Below are positions 15,302-24,763 of a stretch of 59,942 bases of DNA, piece after piece. Positions within the stretch are counted from its first letter, which is position 1; each line of letters starts with the position of its first letter. This DNA is from Methylomonas lenta (GTDB lineage: Bacteria > Pseudomonadota > Gammaproteobacteria > Methylococcales > Methylomonadaceae). The notes below the pieces were generated by a model that had not been told where the DNA came from, did not search any database, and saw only the letters and a list, made by a program, of their open reading frames with translations. Location of the stretch: NCBI RefSeq assembly GCF_001644015.1, contig NZ_LUUI01000109.1:1-59942 (forward strand). Reading direction: 5' to 3'. A program made the translations under genes and the position numbers.

Positions 15302-16398
15302 AAGTCGTATTTCTGTGCAAACGCCAATACATGCAAAAGGACGTTATTGACGACCGTTACGCACGGCTTTATGAGATTCCAAATCAATTAGCGCAACTTG
15401 GTCATAAAGTAGATGGCATTTGTTTAAGTTATCGCAAGCGCCAACCAGGTTGGTTTCAACACGTTCAACAAAATGATGCGGTACTGGAATGGTATTCGTT
15501 CAATCTTGGCTTACTGATTATTCCGGGCATTTGGCGTTATTTAAAAGCCACAACTAAACTCATCGACAGCAGTAAACCTGATGTATTAATCGGTAGCTCA
15601 GACTGTCTGCATGCGGTTATTACTGCGTATCTTGCTCGCAAGTTTAAGATTCCCTATTTTCTCGATCTTTACGATAATTACGAAAGCTTCGGTTTGGCAA
15701 AAATTCCCGGCTTGTTGCCTTTGTATCGCCTAGCCATCAAAAACGCCAACGGTATCTGTTGTGTCAGCGAACCGCTTTCGGATTACATCCGGCAACATTA
15801 TGGGCATAACAATGTCATAACGCTGGAAAGTACGATAGGCGGATCGGATTTTCAACCACTTGATAAGCAAACTTGCAGGCAGCGTTTCAAATTACCCGTC
15901 GATGCGCGGATTATTGGTGTGGCAGGTTCTTTAAACCGAAAACGAGGCATAGCTTTGTTATATGAAAGTTTTTTACAATTAGCTGCACAGGATACAAACT
16001 TACATTTAGCACTCGCCGGTCCAGCTGACCAGCATTCTCCCATTCCCGATCAACCTCGAATACATTATTTGGGATTATTACCGCATAGTGAAATTGTTGC
16101 ATTTTATAATGCACTTGATTTAGCCGTAGTCTGCATGCGTGATACAGATTTTGGACGTTACGCATTTCCGCAGAAAACTTATGAAATCCTGGCCTGTCAA
16201 ACGCCCATTTTAACCGCTCGCTTGGGCGCACTCGAACAAACATTTAAGGATTACCCCCAATGCCTTTACGAGCCGGATAATGCCATCGACCTACAAAATA
16301 AAATAACCGCTCTCCTGAACAATCCTTGCACTATCGACATACCTGTGCCGACTTGGTCCGAACAAGCACAACGGTTAGCCAGGTGGCTGCAAAAATGA
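15298..16398 (+). CDS. Family GT4 glycosyltransferase
   Basis: A 366-residue GT-B glycosyltransferase. The N-terminal acceptor domain ends near residue 180; the donor domain contains GVAGSLNRKRGIALLYESF and the loop FPQKTYEILACQTPILTA, where an E corresponds to the catalytic EX7E region. It overlaps both neighbours by ATGA junctions (HEPN upstream, glf downstream), so it belongs to one translationally coupled string. As glf makes UDP-galactofuranose, this could be a galactofuranosyltransferase, but the donor is not evident from sequence. Confidence 0.82.
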   Translation: MKVVFLCKRQYMQKDVIDDRYARLYEIPNQLAQLGHKVDGICLSYRKRQPGWFQHVQQNDAVLEWYSFNLGLLIIPGIWRYLKATTKLIDSSKPDVLIGSSDCLHAVITAYLARKFKIPYFLDLYDNYESFGLAKIPGLLPLYRLAIKNANGICCVSEPLSDYIRQHYGHNNVITLESTIGGSDFQPLDKQTCRQRFKLPVDARIIGVAGSLNRKRGIALLYESFLQLAAQDTNLHLALAGPADQHSPIPDQPRIHYLGLLPHSEIVAFYNALDLAVVCMRDTDFGRYAFPQKTYEILACQTPILTARLGALEQTFKDYPQCLYEPDNAIDLQNKITALLNNPCTIDIPVPTWSEQAQRLARWLQK

Positions 16399-17516
16399 AA
16401 CCCGCTATTTTGATCGTGGGCGCGGGCTTTGCCGGCGCAACGATTGCTCGCGAGTTGGCCGATAGTGGGCGTTATCGGGTGCATGTCATCGACCGACGTG
16501 AACATATCGCTGGCAATGCCTTCGATCCGGTTGATGCCGAGCTAAAGTTGCGGATTCATCGTTATGGCCCGCATATTTTTCATACCAATGATCAAGGCAT
16601 TTTCGATTATTTGTCTCGCTTTACGCAATGGCTACCCTACACGCATAAAGTCCAAGCCTGGGTGGAAAATACCGGCTATGTCCCGTTGCCAATTAATCGT
16701 CTGACCATCAACAAGATCTATCGACAGCAGTTAACCGACGAAGCGTCTGTGATTGCCTTTCTGGAGAAAATTCGGAGTCATCATGAAAATCCCGCCAATG
16801 CGCAACAGATTGCAGAAAATATTTTTGGCCCTGAACTGACTCAATTATTTTTCGCCCGCTATACGCAAAAAATGTGGGATATCAGCCTGTCCCAATTGCC
16901 CGTTGAGGTATTGAAACGTTTACCCGTGCGTTACGATGACAATCCGAATTACTTTAATGACAAGATTCAGGCCATGCCCAAACACGGTTATATCGGCTTA
17001 TTTGAAAACATGCTGGATCATCCAGCCATTTCCGTGACGCTCAATTGTGAATTTGTAAAATCCATGGCAGCCGATTATTGCCATATATTCAACTCCATGC
17101 CGATCGATGTTTATTTTGACCAGCAATTCGGCGCGCTGCCTTATCGTTCAATTAAATTTGTCCACGAACACCTCAATGCCCACGAACAACCAGTACCCAC
17201 CATCAATTTTACCGATGACGGGATTTATACCCGCCAGACCGATTGGCGCCAATATCCAGCCTGCGATCTAGGCGCTAATTCCGTATTATTAACCAAGGAA
17301 ATCCCCTGCGATTTTGCAGAAAACCATTTCGAGCGCTACTATCCGGTTAAAACGGTTGATGGCGCGCCTCAAGCTTTATACCGTCGCTATCGAGCAGAGG
17401 CTGATAAACTACCAAACATGACTTTCATAGGTCGTTGCGGCCAATACATTTACTACGATATGCACCAAGTCGTAGCCAATAGTTTAAAAATTGCACACAC
17501 TTTCCTGAACAAATAA
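16395..17516 (+). CDS. glf: UDP-galactopyranose mutase
   Basis: A 373-residue flavoenzyme converting UDP-galactopyranose to UDP-galactofuranose. The FAD-binding motif ILIVGAGFAGATIA is at the N-terminus, followed by the family hallmarks HIAGNAFD and RYGPHIFHT. The C-terminal RCGQYIYYDMHQVV matches the GRLGxYxYxDMxxVI signature. The start at ATG 16395 overlaps the previous stop (ATGA); an in-frame upstream ATG at 16326 lies within the preceding gene and is not needed. It implies galactofuranose in the exported glycan. Confidence 0.95.
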   Translation: MKPAILIVGAGFAGATIARELADSGRYRVHVIDRREHIAGNAFDPVDAELKLRIHRYGPHIFHTNDQGIFDYLSRFTQWLPYTHKVQAWVENTGYVPLPINRLTINKIYRQQLTDEASVIAFLEKIRSHHENPANAQQIAENIFGPELTQLFFARYTQKMWDISLSQLPVEVLKRLPVRYDDNPNYFNDKIQAMPKHGYIGLFENMLDHPAISVTLNCEFVKSMAADYCHIFNSMPIDVYFDQQFGALPYRSIKFVHEHLNAHEQPVPTINFTDDGIYTRQTDWRQYPACDLGANSVLLTKEIPCDFAENHFERYYPVKTVDGAPQALYRRYRAEADKLPNMTFIGRCGQYIYYDMHQVVANSLKIAHTFLNK

Positions 17517-17590
17517 TCCACCATTAGGCTTACTTTTATTCAGGCAATTGCCTATAGTTTAGGCATTAATCAGCCATCAACTAAAAACCT

Positions 17591-18469
17591 GTGAAAAATC
17601 CCTGCAAACTCAGCATTATCCTGCCCGCCAAAAATGAAGCGAATAATCTTAAACCGCTTTTACAGGAATTAATGTCAAGCTACCCAGATGCCGAGATTAT
17701 CGTAGTAAATGATGGATCAGTAGATGAAACGGCCGAGATTGCTACTAAAGCTGGAGCCAAAGTCATCAGTCATCCTTACTGCCAAGGTAACGGCGCCTCA
17801 ATCAAAACAGGGGCGCGCAATGCTAGTGGTAGTATTTTGGTGTTTATGGACGCCGATGGCCAACATGATCCGACCGATATTCCAGCCTTGTTACAGAAAC
17901 TGACCGAAGGTTATGATATGGCGGTTGGTGCGCGGCACGTCCGGACACAAGCATCCTGGCTTAGACGTCTGGCGAACGCGTCTTTCAATAAACTCGCGTC
18001 CATGATGACCGGCCATAGAATCGAAGATTTGACCTCTGGATTTCGAGCCGTCAAAGCCAACAAATTCCGCCGATTTTTATATTTGCTGCCCAATGGTTTC
18101 TCTTACCCGACAACCAGTACGATGGCCTTTTTTCGCTCAGGTTTTCCGGTAGCTTACGTCCCGATACATGCTGGTAAACGGCAAGGAAAAAGCCATATCC
18201 GCTTACTAAGAGACGGCACACGATTTTTTTTGATTATTTTAAAAATAGGTGCTTTATTTTCACCTATGCGGCTTTTTTTACCGATTAGCCTAATCACCTT
18301 TGTTACCGGCGTTTCTTATTATGCCTATACCTACATAACAACCAGCCGCTTCACTAATATGAGCGCCGTATTATTCTTGGCCGCTCTAATAATATTTCTC
18401 ATTGGTATCGTTTCGGAACAAATTTCTTCGTTACATTATCGATCAGCCGAAGAAAATTCGGACCATTAA
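17591..18469 (+). CDS. Family GT2 glycosyltransferase (DPM1/GtrB-like)
   Basis: A 292-residue GT-A enzyme. It has LSIILPAKNEANNL at the start, VVNDGSVDET and the metal-binding DADGQHD, followed by a C-terminal pair of membrane helices (about 215-275). This layout is typical of polyprenyl-phosphate sugar synthases such as DPM1 or GtrB, which make a lipid-linked sugar for transfer on the periplasmic side. The start is GTG at 17591 with no clear ribosome site. It is followed after 3 bases by another glycosyltransferase. Confidence 0.87.
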   Translation: MKNPCKLSIILPAKNEANNLKPLLQELMSSYPDAEIIVVNDGSVDETAEIATKAGAKVISHPYCQGNGASIKTGARNASGSILVFMDADGQHDPTDIPALLQKLTEGYDMAVGARHVRTQASWLRRLANASFNKLASMMTGHRIEDLTSGFRAVKANKFRRFLYLLPNGFSYPTTSTMAFFRSGFPVAYVPIHAGKRQGKSHIRLLRDGTRFFLIILKIGALFSPMRLFLPISLITFVTGVSYYAYTYITTSRFTNMSAVLFLAALIIFLIGIVSEQISSLHYRSAEENSDH

Positions 18470-18472
18470 GAT

Positions 18473-19672
18473 ATGCAAAAACTCTTGGTACTCACGTCCA
18501 CCTTTCCTCGCTGGCAAGGCGATACAGAACCACCATTCGTATTCGAGCTCTGCAAGCAACTTACCTCATCGTTTGATGTTTACGTATTAACGCCTCACGC
18601 TCAAGGTGCGTTAGAGCACGAAAGCATGTGCGGTATTAAGGTTATCCGATTTCGTTATTTTTTTGAACGATTTCAAACTCTTTGTTATGAGGGAGGAATT
18701 CTAGCCCGATTGCGGGCACAACCTTTGCGTTATATGCTTGTCCCTTTTTTTATGGGCTTTCAGTTCATTAGCGCTTATCGTGTAATTAAAGCTGAAAACA
18801 TTTCTGTCATTCATGCACATTGGATTATTCCTCAAGGATTAACTGCTTGTTTTTTACGTTTTTTTATTAATCATAAATTAGCCATTATTTGTACATCACA
18901 TGGTGGCGACTTATTCTCTTTAAGAGGAAATATATCTAAATTTATTAAAAGAAATGTTTTACTTAATACCCAAGCAATCACAGTTGTAAATTCAATTATG
19001 GCTGAAGAAGTCTATTCGCTTTGCTACCCTTTTAGACCTAAAGTTTCAGTTATTCCCATGGGTGTTGATTTTAAAAATACATTTTCCCCTTCTTCGGATG
19101 AAAAAATACCATTCAGTTTGATTTTTGTTGGGCGCTTGGTTGAAAAAAAGGGCGTATCCTATTTGATTAATGCATTGCCTATAATTTTAAATAAATTTCC
19201 TAACACGCATTTAACTATTATCGGAACAGGCCCGGAGCTTGAACATTTAAAAAATCTGGTCAATAAATTAAAGTTAAATGCAAATGTTGACTTTTTAGGT
19301 GCTGTGCCAAATGCCGAACTTCCAAAGTACTATCAACAACATCAGATTGCTGTTTTCCCTTTTATTATCGCCGAAAATGGTGATAGAGAAGGCCTACCTG
19401 TAGTCATCTCAGAGGCCATCGGATGTGGCTGCTGTAGTGTTACAACCAACTTGCCAGGTATTGAAGATATTATTATTCATGAGCGTAGCGGTTTAATCGT
19501 CGAGCAGAAAAACAATTTGGCACTTGCAGATGCAATCATCACTCTTTTTTCAAATCCCAAGCTTATTCATAATTATTCTTCAGTTGCATACGATGAAACA
19601 ATACTAAAACAAGACTCAAGGTCTATTGCAAAAAACTATGCCAACCTTATCGAGGCTTTATTTGACAACTAA
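18473..19672 (+). CDS. Family GT4 glycosyltransferase
   Basis: A 399-residue GT-B glycosyltransferase. N-terminal LVLTSTFPRWQGDTEPPFVFEL is typical for GT4 proteins of capsule and exopolysaccharide clusters; IHAHWIIPQGL and CTSHGGDLF follow; the donor domain has IFVGRLVEKKGVSYLI and EGLPVVISEAIGCG. The first ~170 bases have ordinary composition, after which the gene becomes AT-rich through the next gene. Sugar specificity unknown. Confidence 0.86.
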   Translation: MQKLLVLTSTFPRWQGDTEPPFVFELCKQLTSSFDVYVLTPHAQGALEHESMCGIKVIRFRYFFERFQTLCYEGGILARLRAQPLRYMLVPFFMGFQFISAYRVIKAENISVIHAHWIIPQGLTACFLRFFINHKLAIICTSHGGDLFSLRGNISKFIKRNVLLNTQAITVVNSIMAEEVYSLCYPFRPKVSVIPMGVDFKNTFSPSSDEKIPFSLIFVGRLVEKKGVSYLINALPIILNKFPNTHLTIIGTGPELEHLKNLVNKLKLNANVDFLGAVPNAELPKYYQQHQIAVFPFIIAENGDREGLPVVISEAIGCGCCSVTTNLPGIEDIIIHERSGLIVEQKNNLALADAIITLFSNPKLIHNYSSVAYDETILKQDSRSIAKNYANLIEALFDN

Positions 19673-19690
19673 TTTTTAAATAAAACTAAC

Positions 19691-20425
19691 ATGACCAATA
19701 AATCTCCAAAATTATTCTTACGTCAAAATTGTATTATCGATTGTACAAAGCATTGGAAACCAGGCACATTCCTAGAAATTGGTGCTGGCACAGGCCTAAT
19801 GACACAGATGTTTTTATCCAGAGGCTTTTCAGGATACTGTTATGACCTCAGCCCTGAAAGCAGAGCTATTTTAAAAAACAGGTTGAATGAATTTACTGCT
19901 CAGGTTAAAATACTCACAAACTTAACGATAGCAACCAATAAAAATTTTAACTATTTATTTGCTTTTGAAGTATTAGAACATATAGAGGATGATTTGAACG
20001 CATTGCAATATTGGTCTCAATTCATACAAAGTAATGGAAAAATTATTGTTTCAGTACCTGCGCATAATAATAAGTTTTCTAAAGTCGATGAATTAGTTGG
20101 GCATGTCAGACGATATGAGAGAGATGATTTATTTAACTTGCTTAGCAAGGCAGGCTATCAAAACATAAAAATAATAAATTATGGGTACCCACTTACCGAA
20201 TTTAGTCGTTATATTTCAACACGCCTTCTAAAAAATGATAATTCTGCTCAACTCATTCCTATTGCAGAACGAAATTTAAGGAGCAGCTACTCAAGACCAA
20301 CCGTCATAAGCAACTACTTATCTAAAATCCCTGAAAATATTTTCGCTCCTTTTAAATACATCCAAAGGTTATTTTATAAATTTTATTTTGGCGATGGCCT
20401 AGTTGCAGTTGCTGAAAAAATATAA
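19691..20425 (+). CDS. Class I SAM-dependent methyltransferase
   Basis: A 244-residue methyltransferase. Motif I is FLEIGAGTGLMTQMF, followed by YDLSPES, and FAFEVLEHIEDDLNAL marks the post-motif II region shared by Methyltransf_11/23 proteins. It likely methylates a sugar or lipid intermediate of the neighbouring polysaccharide pathway. It lies 18 bases after the GT4 gene and is the last gene of the cluster; AT-rich. Target unknown. Confidence 0.83.
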   Translation: MTNKSPKLFLRQNCIIDCTKHWKPGTFLEIGAGTGLMTQMFLSRGFSGYCYDLSPESRAILKNRLNEFTAQVKILTNLTIATNKNFNYLFAFEVLEHIEDDLNALQYWSQFIQSNGKIIVSVPAHNNKFSKVDELVGHVRRYERDDLFNLLSKAGYQNIKIINYGYPLTEFSRYISTRLLKNDNSAQLIPIAERNLRSSYSRPTVISNYLSKIPENIFAPFKYIQRLFYKFYFGDGLVAVAEKI

Positions 20426-20577
20426 TATTAAATTAATTAAATCAATAACAAGTGACCTTAGCCATTAACACTACAACCAAAAACGAACTGCTCACTATAC
20501 ACCCTTGAAATTTTTGTCTACCAAGTCACTGGATAAGACACCTAAGCATAACCTGACAATACCGGCAACCGGCAACT

Positions 20578-21162
20578 CTATTGTGATTTTGCAGCCAAAT
20601 ATTCCAACATATCTTCGTTATGCACACGCTGATAGATAGCCTCTACAGACAACTTCAAGCCTATGGATTCAAAACTAACGTCATCGCCTAAATAATAGTG
20701 TTTTGGAAACCAACTTTCTTTTCGACTAAGCACTTCTACATCCACGCAGTCTTGTTCGATCATGACGTATTCTTGCAAACTTGGGATCGTGATGTAATTC
20801 GATAGCTTTGTGGTTCTGTCTTTTCTGCGGGTAGATTTAGACAACACTTCGACAATGATAATCGGCGTATCGGTAAAATAAGGCTCAAATTCGTTAAAAT
20901 GACAATCAACGATTACATCGGGATAGAAAAAATTTAAGCCAACTTTGATTTTCATATCCGAGCCAAACGGTTCACAAGGTGAGTTTTTTAAATGGTCTTT
21001 AAACGCCGCTAAAACATTTATCGAGATACGCTGATGATTTCCACTTGTTCCCACCATCGCATGCACGTAACCATCAATGAGTTCATGCTTGGTTTCAGCG
21101 ATCAATTCACCAGCCAAATATTCATCAACACTGATTAAATTATTTCGTTTTTCTGCAAGCAT
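20578..21162 (-). CDS. Uma2-family (DUF820) restriction-endonuclease-fold protein
   Basis: A 194-residue member of the Uma2/DUF820 family, which has a PD-(D/E)xK nuclease fold. Visible family blocks are ISVDEYLAGELIAETKHELIDGYVHAM, the acid in FFYPDVIVDCH and the PIIIVEVLSKSTRRKDRTTKL motif with the Glu-x-Leu-Ser-x-Ser/Thr pattern. Such proteins are abundant in cyanobacteria and other bacteria with large genomes; their function is not established. Single gene, facing the polysaccharide cluster. Confidence 0.88.
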   Translation of the reverse strand: MLAEKRNNLISVDEYLAGELIAETKHELIDGYVHAMVGTSGNHQRISINVLAAFKDHLKNSPCEPFGSDMKIKVGLNFFYPDVIVDCHFNEFEPYFTDTPIIIVEVLSKSTRRKDRTTKLSNYITIPSLQEYVMIEQDCVDVEVLSRKESWFPKHYYLGDDVSFESIGLKLSVEAIYQRVHNEDMLEYLAAKSQ

Positions 21163-21281
21163 TTATATCACTCCGGTTGATATATAAAAAGCAGCACACA
21201 CTGGTTTAGGAATGCGCGCAAATTAACTCGACCATTTAATTAACCTAGCCCTCTTCCGGCAGGAGGCAGCTGTCGCAAAAG

Positions 21282-21398
21282 CCCCCTCTCCTCGCGGGAG
21301 AGGGTTGGGGTGAGGGGGATAAATAATTTAAGCATCGGATTTATATACCCTCATCCTAACCTTCTCCTTTATGCCCTGCGGGTGCGGTGGGAGAAGGA
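21282..21398. repeat. GC-rich dispersed inverted repeat
   Basis: CCCTCTCC-TCGC-GGGAGAGGG forms a hairpin and continues as TTGGGGTGAGGG. About 30 bases further, CCCTCATCCTAACCTTCTCC is close to the reverse complement, followed by GGGAGAAGG. This is the widespread CCCTCACCCCAACCCTCTCCC-type intergenic repeat of many proteobacteria. It occupies the 340-base gap between the Uma2 and Rpn-like genes, in which I see no gene. Confidence 0.75.
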
Positions 21399-21503
21399 AC
21401 TGTTTTACCTTTTATGACAGTCTCTGGAGGGAGAGAAGACAAGGTGTTGAAGTTATTTCGTACGCATTCCTTAGAAAATTAAGGGGCTGAGCTGTTAAAA
21501 CCT

Positions 21504-22268
21504 TCAGTCAAACACTTCATCCAATATAGCCGCATCCAACACCCTATCGGCCCAACGTTCTAATTGGCTTGTATTAGCTGTAGAAATTTTAGCTAACACA
21601 TCACTATGCAATGCACCAAAGCGTCTGACTAACAATCTTTGCAATAAAAGTGCTTCTCCTTTTTCCACTCCCGTTTCTATGCCTTTTTCCAGGCCTTTCT
21701 GCTCGTGAGCCTTGGCCCATTCGTCAAATCGTTCTGCCAGTGTCATTTTCAGCTCCTTTAAGTCGTTGATTTTGGGTAGCACCAAGGTATTTTTGCTCTG
21801 CCGCAGCAAAACTGCTCTTATCCAGATGGCAAAGGTGCGTTTAAGTTCCGGTTGACCGTCCAGCCAATCATTTAGCTGGCCGATCAAGTCAATTAGTGCT
21901 TTGTCATTAATCGGATGTTCAAAGCGCATGACTGTGGCCACCAAGTTTTTCAAAGGCGGCAGATGTTTGTTGGGTAGTGTTTCATCTCGCTTGATGAGGT
22001 CTTGATACAGCAAACCCACGTATACCATCATCCGCACAGCCATAAAGGGATCGATATTACTTTGAAATTCGATCAGGATGTATAAATACACCCAGCTGTC
22101 CTCTAGTTTGACCCGCCAGACTACATCGTCGGCTCGGTGCCGAAAATCGTCTGTGACATAACTGCTAGGCAACTTTTCCAGCGTGTCATAGTTCAATCCA
22201 TGCAACCACTCATCCGGAATAAATCCCAATACCAAATCTCGCACCAATTCCGGCGCGGAAAATAGCAA
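21504..22268 (-). CDS. Rpn/YhgA-like PD-(D/E)xK nuclease-family protein, start codon apparently lost
   Basis: A 254-residue product of the Rpn/YhgA-like family (recombination-promoting nuclease fold). RADDVVWRVKLEDSWVYLYILIEFQ carries the expected D...E-x-Q acids; the C-terminus LLQRLLVRRFG to LERWADRVLDA is a DUF4351-like tail. The open frame begins with TTG at 22268, without a ribosome site. Upstream the frame stays open for about 18 codons and encodes KKQEYDASYKLL, which is typical family N-terminus, but no ATG or GTG occurs before a stop. The true start thus seems mutated and the gene may be silent. Confidence 0.78.
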   Translation of the reverse strand: MLFSAPELVRDLVLGFIPDEWLHGLNYDTLEKLPSSYVTDDFRHRADDVVWRVKLEDSWVYLYILIEFQSNIDPFMAVRMMVYVGLLYQDLIKRDETLPNKHLPPLKNLVATVMRFEHPINDKALIDLIGQLNDWLDGQPELKRTFAIWIRAVLLRQSKNTLVLPKINDLKELKMTLAERFDEWAKAHEQKGLEKGIETGVEKGEALLLQRLLVRRFGALHSDVLAKISTANTSQLERWADRVLDAAILDEVFD

Positions 22269-22464
22269 TTTGTAGCTGGCATCGTATTCTTGTTTCTTAG
22301 ACTGATTGTAGCGGAGTGCCGTCTAGGCGCCTAGTTCAAACAAACCACTATTAAAGTATGCCCTATTTCTGGAAATATGCCTCCATGTGTTAGGGGCAAC
22401 GGTCACATTACTTCGGTGTATATTTCCAGGTAAAATAGCCGGCAACTTCAATGCCACCAAAATT

Positions 22465-22821
22465 ATGACCCAACTTCCTGCCATTACTGTCTACGGCATC
22501 AAAAACTGCGACAGCATTAAAAAGACCAGAGTTTGGCTGGATAGCCGACAAATTGCCTATCGATTCCACGATTATCGGCTAGACGGACTAGAACCAACTT
22601 TATTACAGCATTTTATGGATACACTCGGCATGGACGCCGTGTTGAATCAACGCAGCACCAGCTGGCGACAACTCAACGACCAGCAAAAATGCGATTTAAC
22701 CCCAGACAAAGCCCTGCGCTTGATGCTGGATACACCCACACTAATCAAGCGCCCAATTATTGCAATTGGAGAACAACTGCTTGTCGGCTTTAATCCTGAT
22801 CAACTCACCGCACTCCTATGA
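22465..22821 (+). CDS. yffB: ArsC/Spx-family reductase-like protein (YffB)
   Basis: A 118-residue thioredoxin-fold protein of the ArsC/Spx/YffB family. ITVYGIKNCDSIKKTRVWL holds the single redox cysteine. ATG 22465 was chosen since the protein then begins at the usual place before the first strand; an upstream in-frame start adds non-conserved residues. Its stop overlaps the dapE start by ATGA, and yffB-dapE is a conserved gammaproteobacterial pair. Molecular function is not settled; a glutathione-dependent thiol reductase has been suggested for the family. Confidence 0.88.
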   Translation: MTQLPAITVYGIKNCDSIKKTRVWLDSRQIAYRFHDYRLDGLEPTLLQHFMDTLGMDAVLNQRSTSWRQLNDQQKCDLTPDKALRLMLDTPTLIKRPIIAIGEQLLVGFNPDQLTALL

Positions 22822-23945
22822 CTGAAAGCCTTTCCTTACTTAAAGAACTGATTCGTCGTGAATCTGTAACCCCCAACGATGCCGGTTGCCAGAATTTATT
22901 GGCTAAGCGCTTAACGCCGCTCGGCTTTTGCGATGAACGCATGAACTTTTCCGACACGCAAAATGTATGGCTGCGACGCGGACAAAATCCGCCCTTATTC
23001 GTATTTCTTGGGCATACTGACGTGGTTCCACCCGGCCCGCTTACGGCCTGGGATTCGCCGCCGTTTGAACCCACGCTTCGCGAAGGCAAACTATACGGTC
23101 GCGGCACGGCGGACATGAAAGGAGGCATTGCCGCTTTTATCACCGCTGTGGAACGTTTCATCGCTAAGCACCCAGATCATAAGGGCTCGATAGCCATCAT
23201 GCTGACCAGTGACGAAGAAGGCATAGCCACGCATGGTGTGGTAAAAATGGTCGAGATTTTGCAGCAGCGCCAGGAAAAAATAGACTGGTGCCTGGTGGGT
23301 GAACCCTCCAGTGACCAAAAAATTGGCGATGTAATTCGCGTGGGTCGACGAGGTTCATTGTGCGCCAAGTTGACGGTATTTGGCATTCAAGGCCATGTGG
23401 CCTATCCTGATCTGGCAGAAAATCCAATTCACAGCTTCGCACCAGCCTTAAAAGAATTAACCGAAGAAACTTGGGATCACGGCAACGAATTTTTTCCGCC
23501 CACACGTTTACAGGTGTCTAATATTAACGGCGGCACCGGCGCAGAAAACATCATACCCGGACAACTGGAGATTCAATTTAACCTACGCTTTTGCACCGAG
23601 CTGGATGAAGCCATCATCAAAACCCGCACACAAGCGATACTGGATAAGTACGATTTTAAATACGATCTACAGTGGCGTCTGTCCGGCAATCCATTTTTAA
23701 CATCCCAAGGTGAATTGATTGACGCCACGCATACGGCAATAAAATCCATCTGTGGCTTTGAGACACTGGATGACACCGGTGGCGGCACCTCTGACGGTCG
23801 TTTCATTGCGCCCACTGGTGCACAGGTAATTGAGCTTGGTCCTGTGAATGCCAGCATTCATAAGATCAATGAGCATATCGACCTGCAAGATCTAGAAACC
23901 TTGAGCCAAATTTACCAGCAAATTTTACTGAATTTGTTGGCTTGA
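22818..23945 (+). CDS. dapE: Succinyl-diaminopimelate desuccinylase
   Basis: A 375-residue M20 metallopeptidase-family enzyme that removes succinate from N-succinyl-LL-diaminopimelate in lysine and peptidoglycan precursor synthesis. Dizinc motifs: FLGHTDVVPPG, GRGTADMKGG and TSDEEG; the substrate-binding NGGTGAENIIPG and the C-terminal ELGPVNASIHKINEHI are intact. Translation is coupled to yffB. A 30-base perfect palindrome follows the stop. Confidence 0.96.
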   Translation: MTESLSLLKELIRRESVTPNDAGCQNLLAKRLTPLGFCDERMNFSDTQNVWLRRGQNPPLFVFLGHTDVVPPGPLTAWDSPPFEPTLREGKLYGRGTADMKGGIAAFITAVERFIAKHPDHKGSIAIMLTSDEEGIATHGVVKMVEILQQRQEKIDWCLVGEPSSDQKIGDVIRVGRRGSLCAKLTVFGIQGHVAYPDLAENPIHSFAPALKELTEETWDHGNEFFPPTRLQVSNINGGTGAENIIPGQLEIQFNLRFCTELDEAIIKTRTQAILDKYDFKYDLQWRLSGNPFLTSQGELIDATHTAIKSICGFETLDDTGGGTSDGRFIAPTGAQVIELGPVNASIHKINEHIDLQDLETLSQIYQQILLNLLA

Positions 23946-23952
23946 TATTTTG

Positions 23953-23982
23953 CAGGAGTACAAACCTAGGTTTGTACTCCTG
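23953..23982. repeat. Perfect 30-base palindrome between dapE and radC
   Basis: CAGGAGTACAAACCT is followed at once by its exact reverse complement AGGTTTGTACTCCTG. It lies between two convergent genes. It could fold as a hairpin on either strand and act as a bidirectional terminator, although no T-run adjoins it. Confidence 0.85.
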
Positions 23983-23995
23983 GGTTTGACGCATT

Positions 23996-24670
23996 TTAAA
24001 TCAAGCCGTGCTCGGCAAACGAATAAGGTAGGCCATCACCAACTATAAAATGATCTAACACCCGGATATCAAATAAGCCCAGGGCTTGTTTCAGCTTGTC
24101 GGTAATTTGCCTATCGGCTTGACTAGGTTCATTGATACCGGATGGATGATTGTGCGCAAAGATAACTGCGGCAGCGTGATGAAACAATGCCCGTTTCGCG
24201 ACTTCTCTGGGGTAAACACTGGCACCGTCAATGGTGCCACGAAACAACTCTTCCCATTGAATCACTCGATGTTGGTTATCCAGAAACAAACAGGCAAACA
24301 CCTCAAAACTGTATCCGCGCAACTGAGCACTAAGATAAGCACGGGTAATTTCCGGGCTGGTCAAGGCATTACCTCGTTTTAACACTTCTGAAAAATGACG
24401 TCGCGCCATTTCCAGTACCGCTTGCAATTGGGCGTATTTAGCATCACCCAGACCATGACTTTGACAAAAACGTTCTCGGTCTGCAGCCAACAATGCTTGC
24501 AATGAACCATATTCGCTGAGTAATCCCCGGGCCATATCCACGGCTGATTGCCCTACCGTACCCGTGCGTAAAAAAATCGCCAGTAATTCAGCATCGGTCA
24601 ATGCTGCAGCGCCGCGTTGTAACAATTTCTCCCTTGGCCGCTCGTCTGCGGGCCAATCCTTGATGCTCAT
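23996..24670 (-). CDS. radC: RadC-family JAB/MPN protein
   Basis: A 224-residue RadC homolog. N-terminal [17 protein letters not shown] and a helix-hairpin-helix region are followed by the JAMM/MPN metal site [10 protein letters not shown] with a later Asp in [12 protein letters not shown] 24670 is preferred over TTG 24682 because GGAG lies 6 bases before it. It is divergent from coaBC, the common arrangement. Despite the name, a DNA-repair role is doubtful for the family; function is unknown. Confidence 0.93.
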   Translation of the reverse strand: MSIKDWPADERPREKLLQRGAAALTDAELLAIFLRTGTVGQSAVDMARGLLSEYGSLQALLAADRERFCQSHGLGDAKYAQLQAVLEMARRHFSEVLKRGNALTSPEITRAYLSAQLRGYSFEVFACLFLDNQHRVIQWEELFRGTIDGASVYPREVAKRALFHHAAAVIFAHNHPSGINEPSQADRQITDKLKQALGLFDIRVLDHFIVGDGLPYSFAEHGLI

Positions 24671-24763
24671 GTTTTGCTCCAATCCATTAAAACGTTATTA
24701 AGAATAGAAGAATCACGTCGAGTTTGCCATAATTCACCCTCTTAACCATTACGAGACACCATT

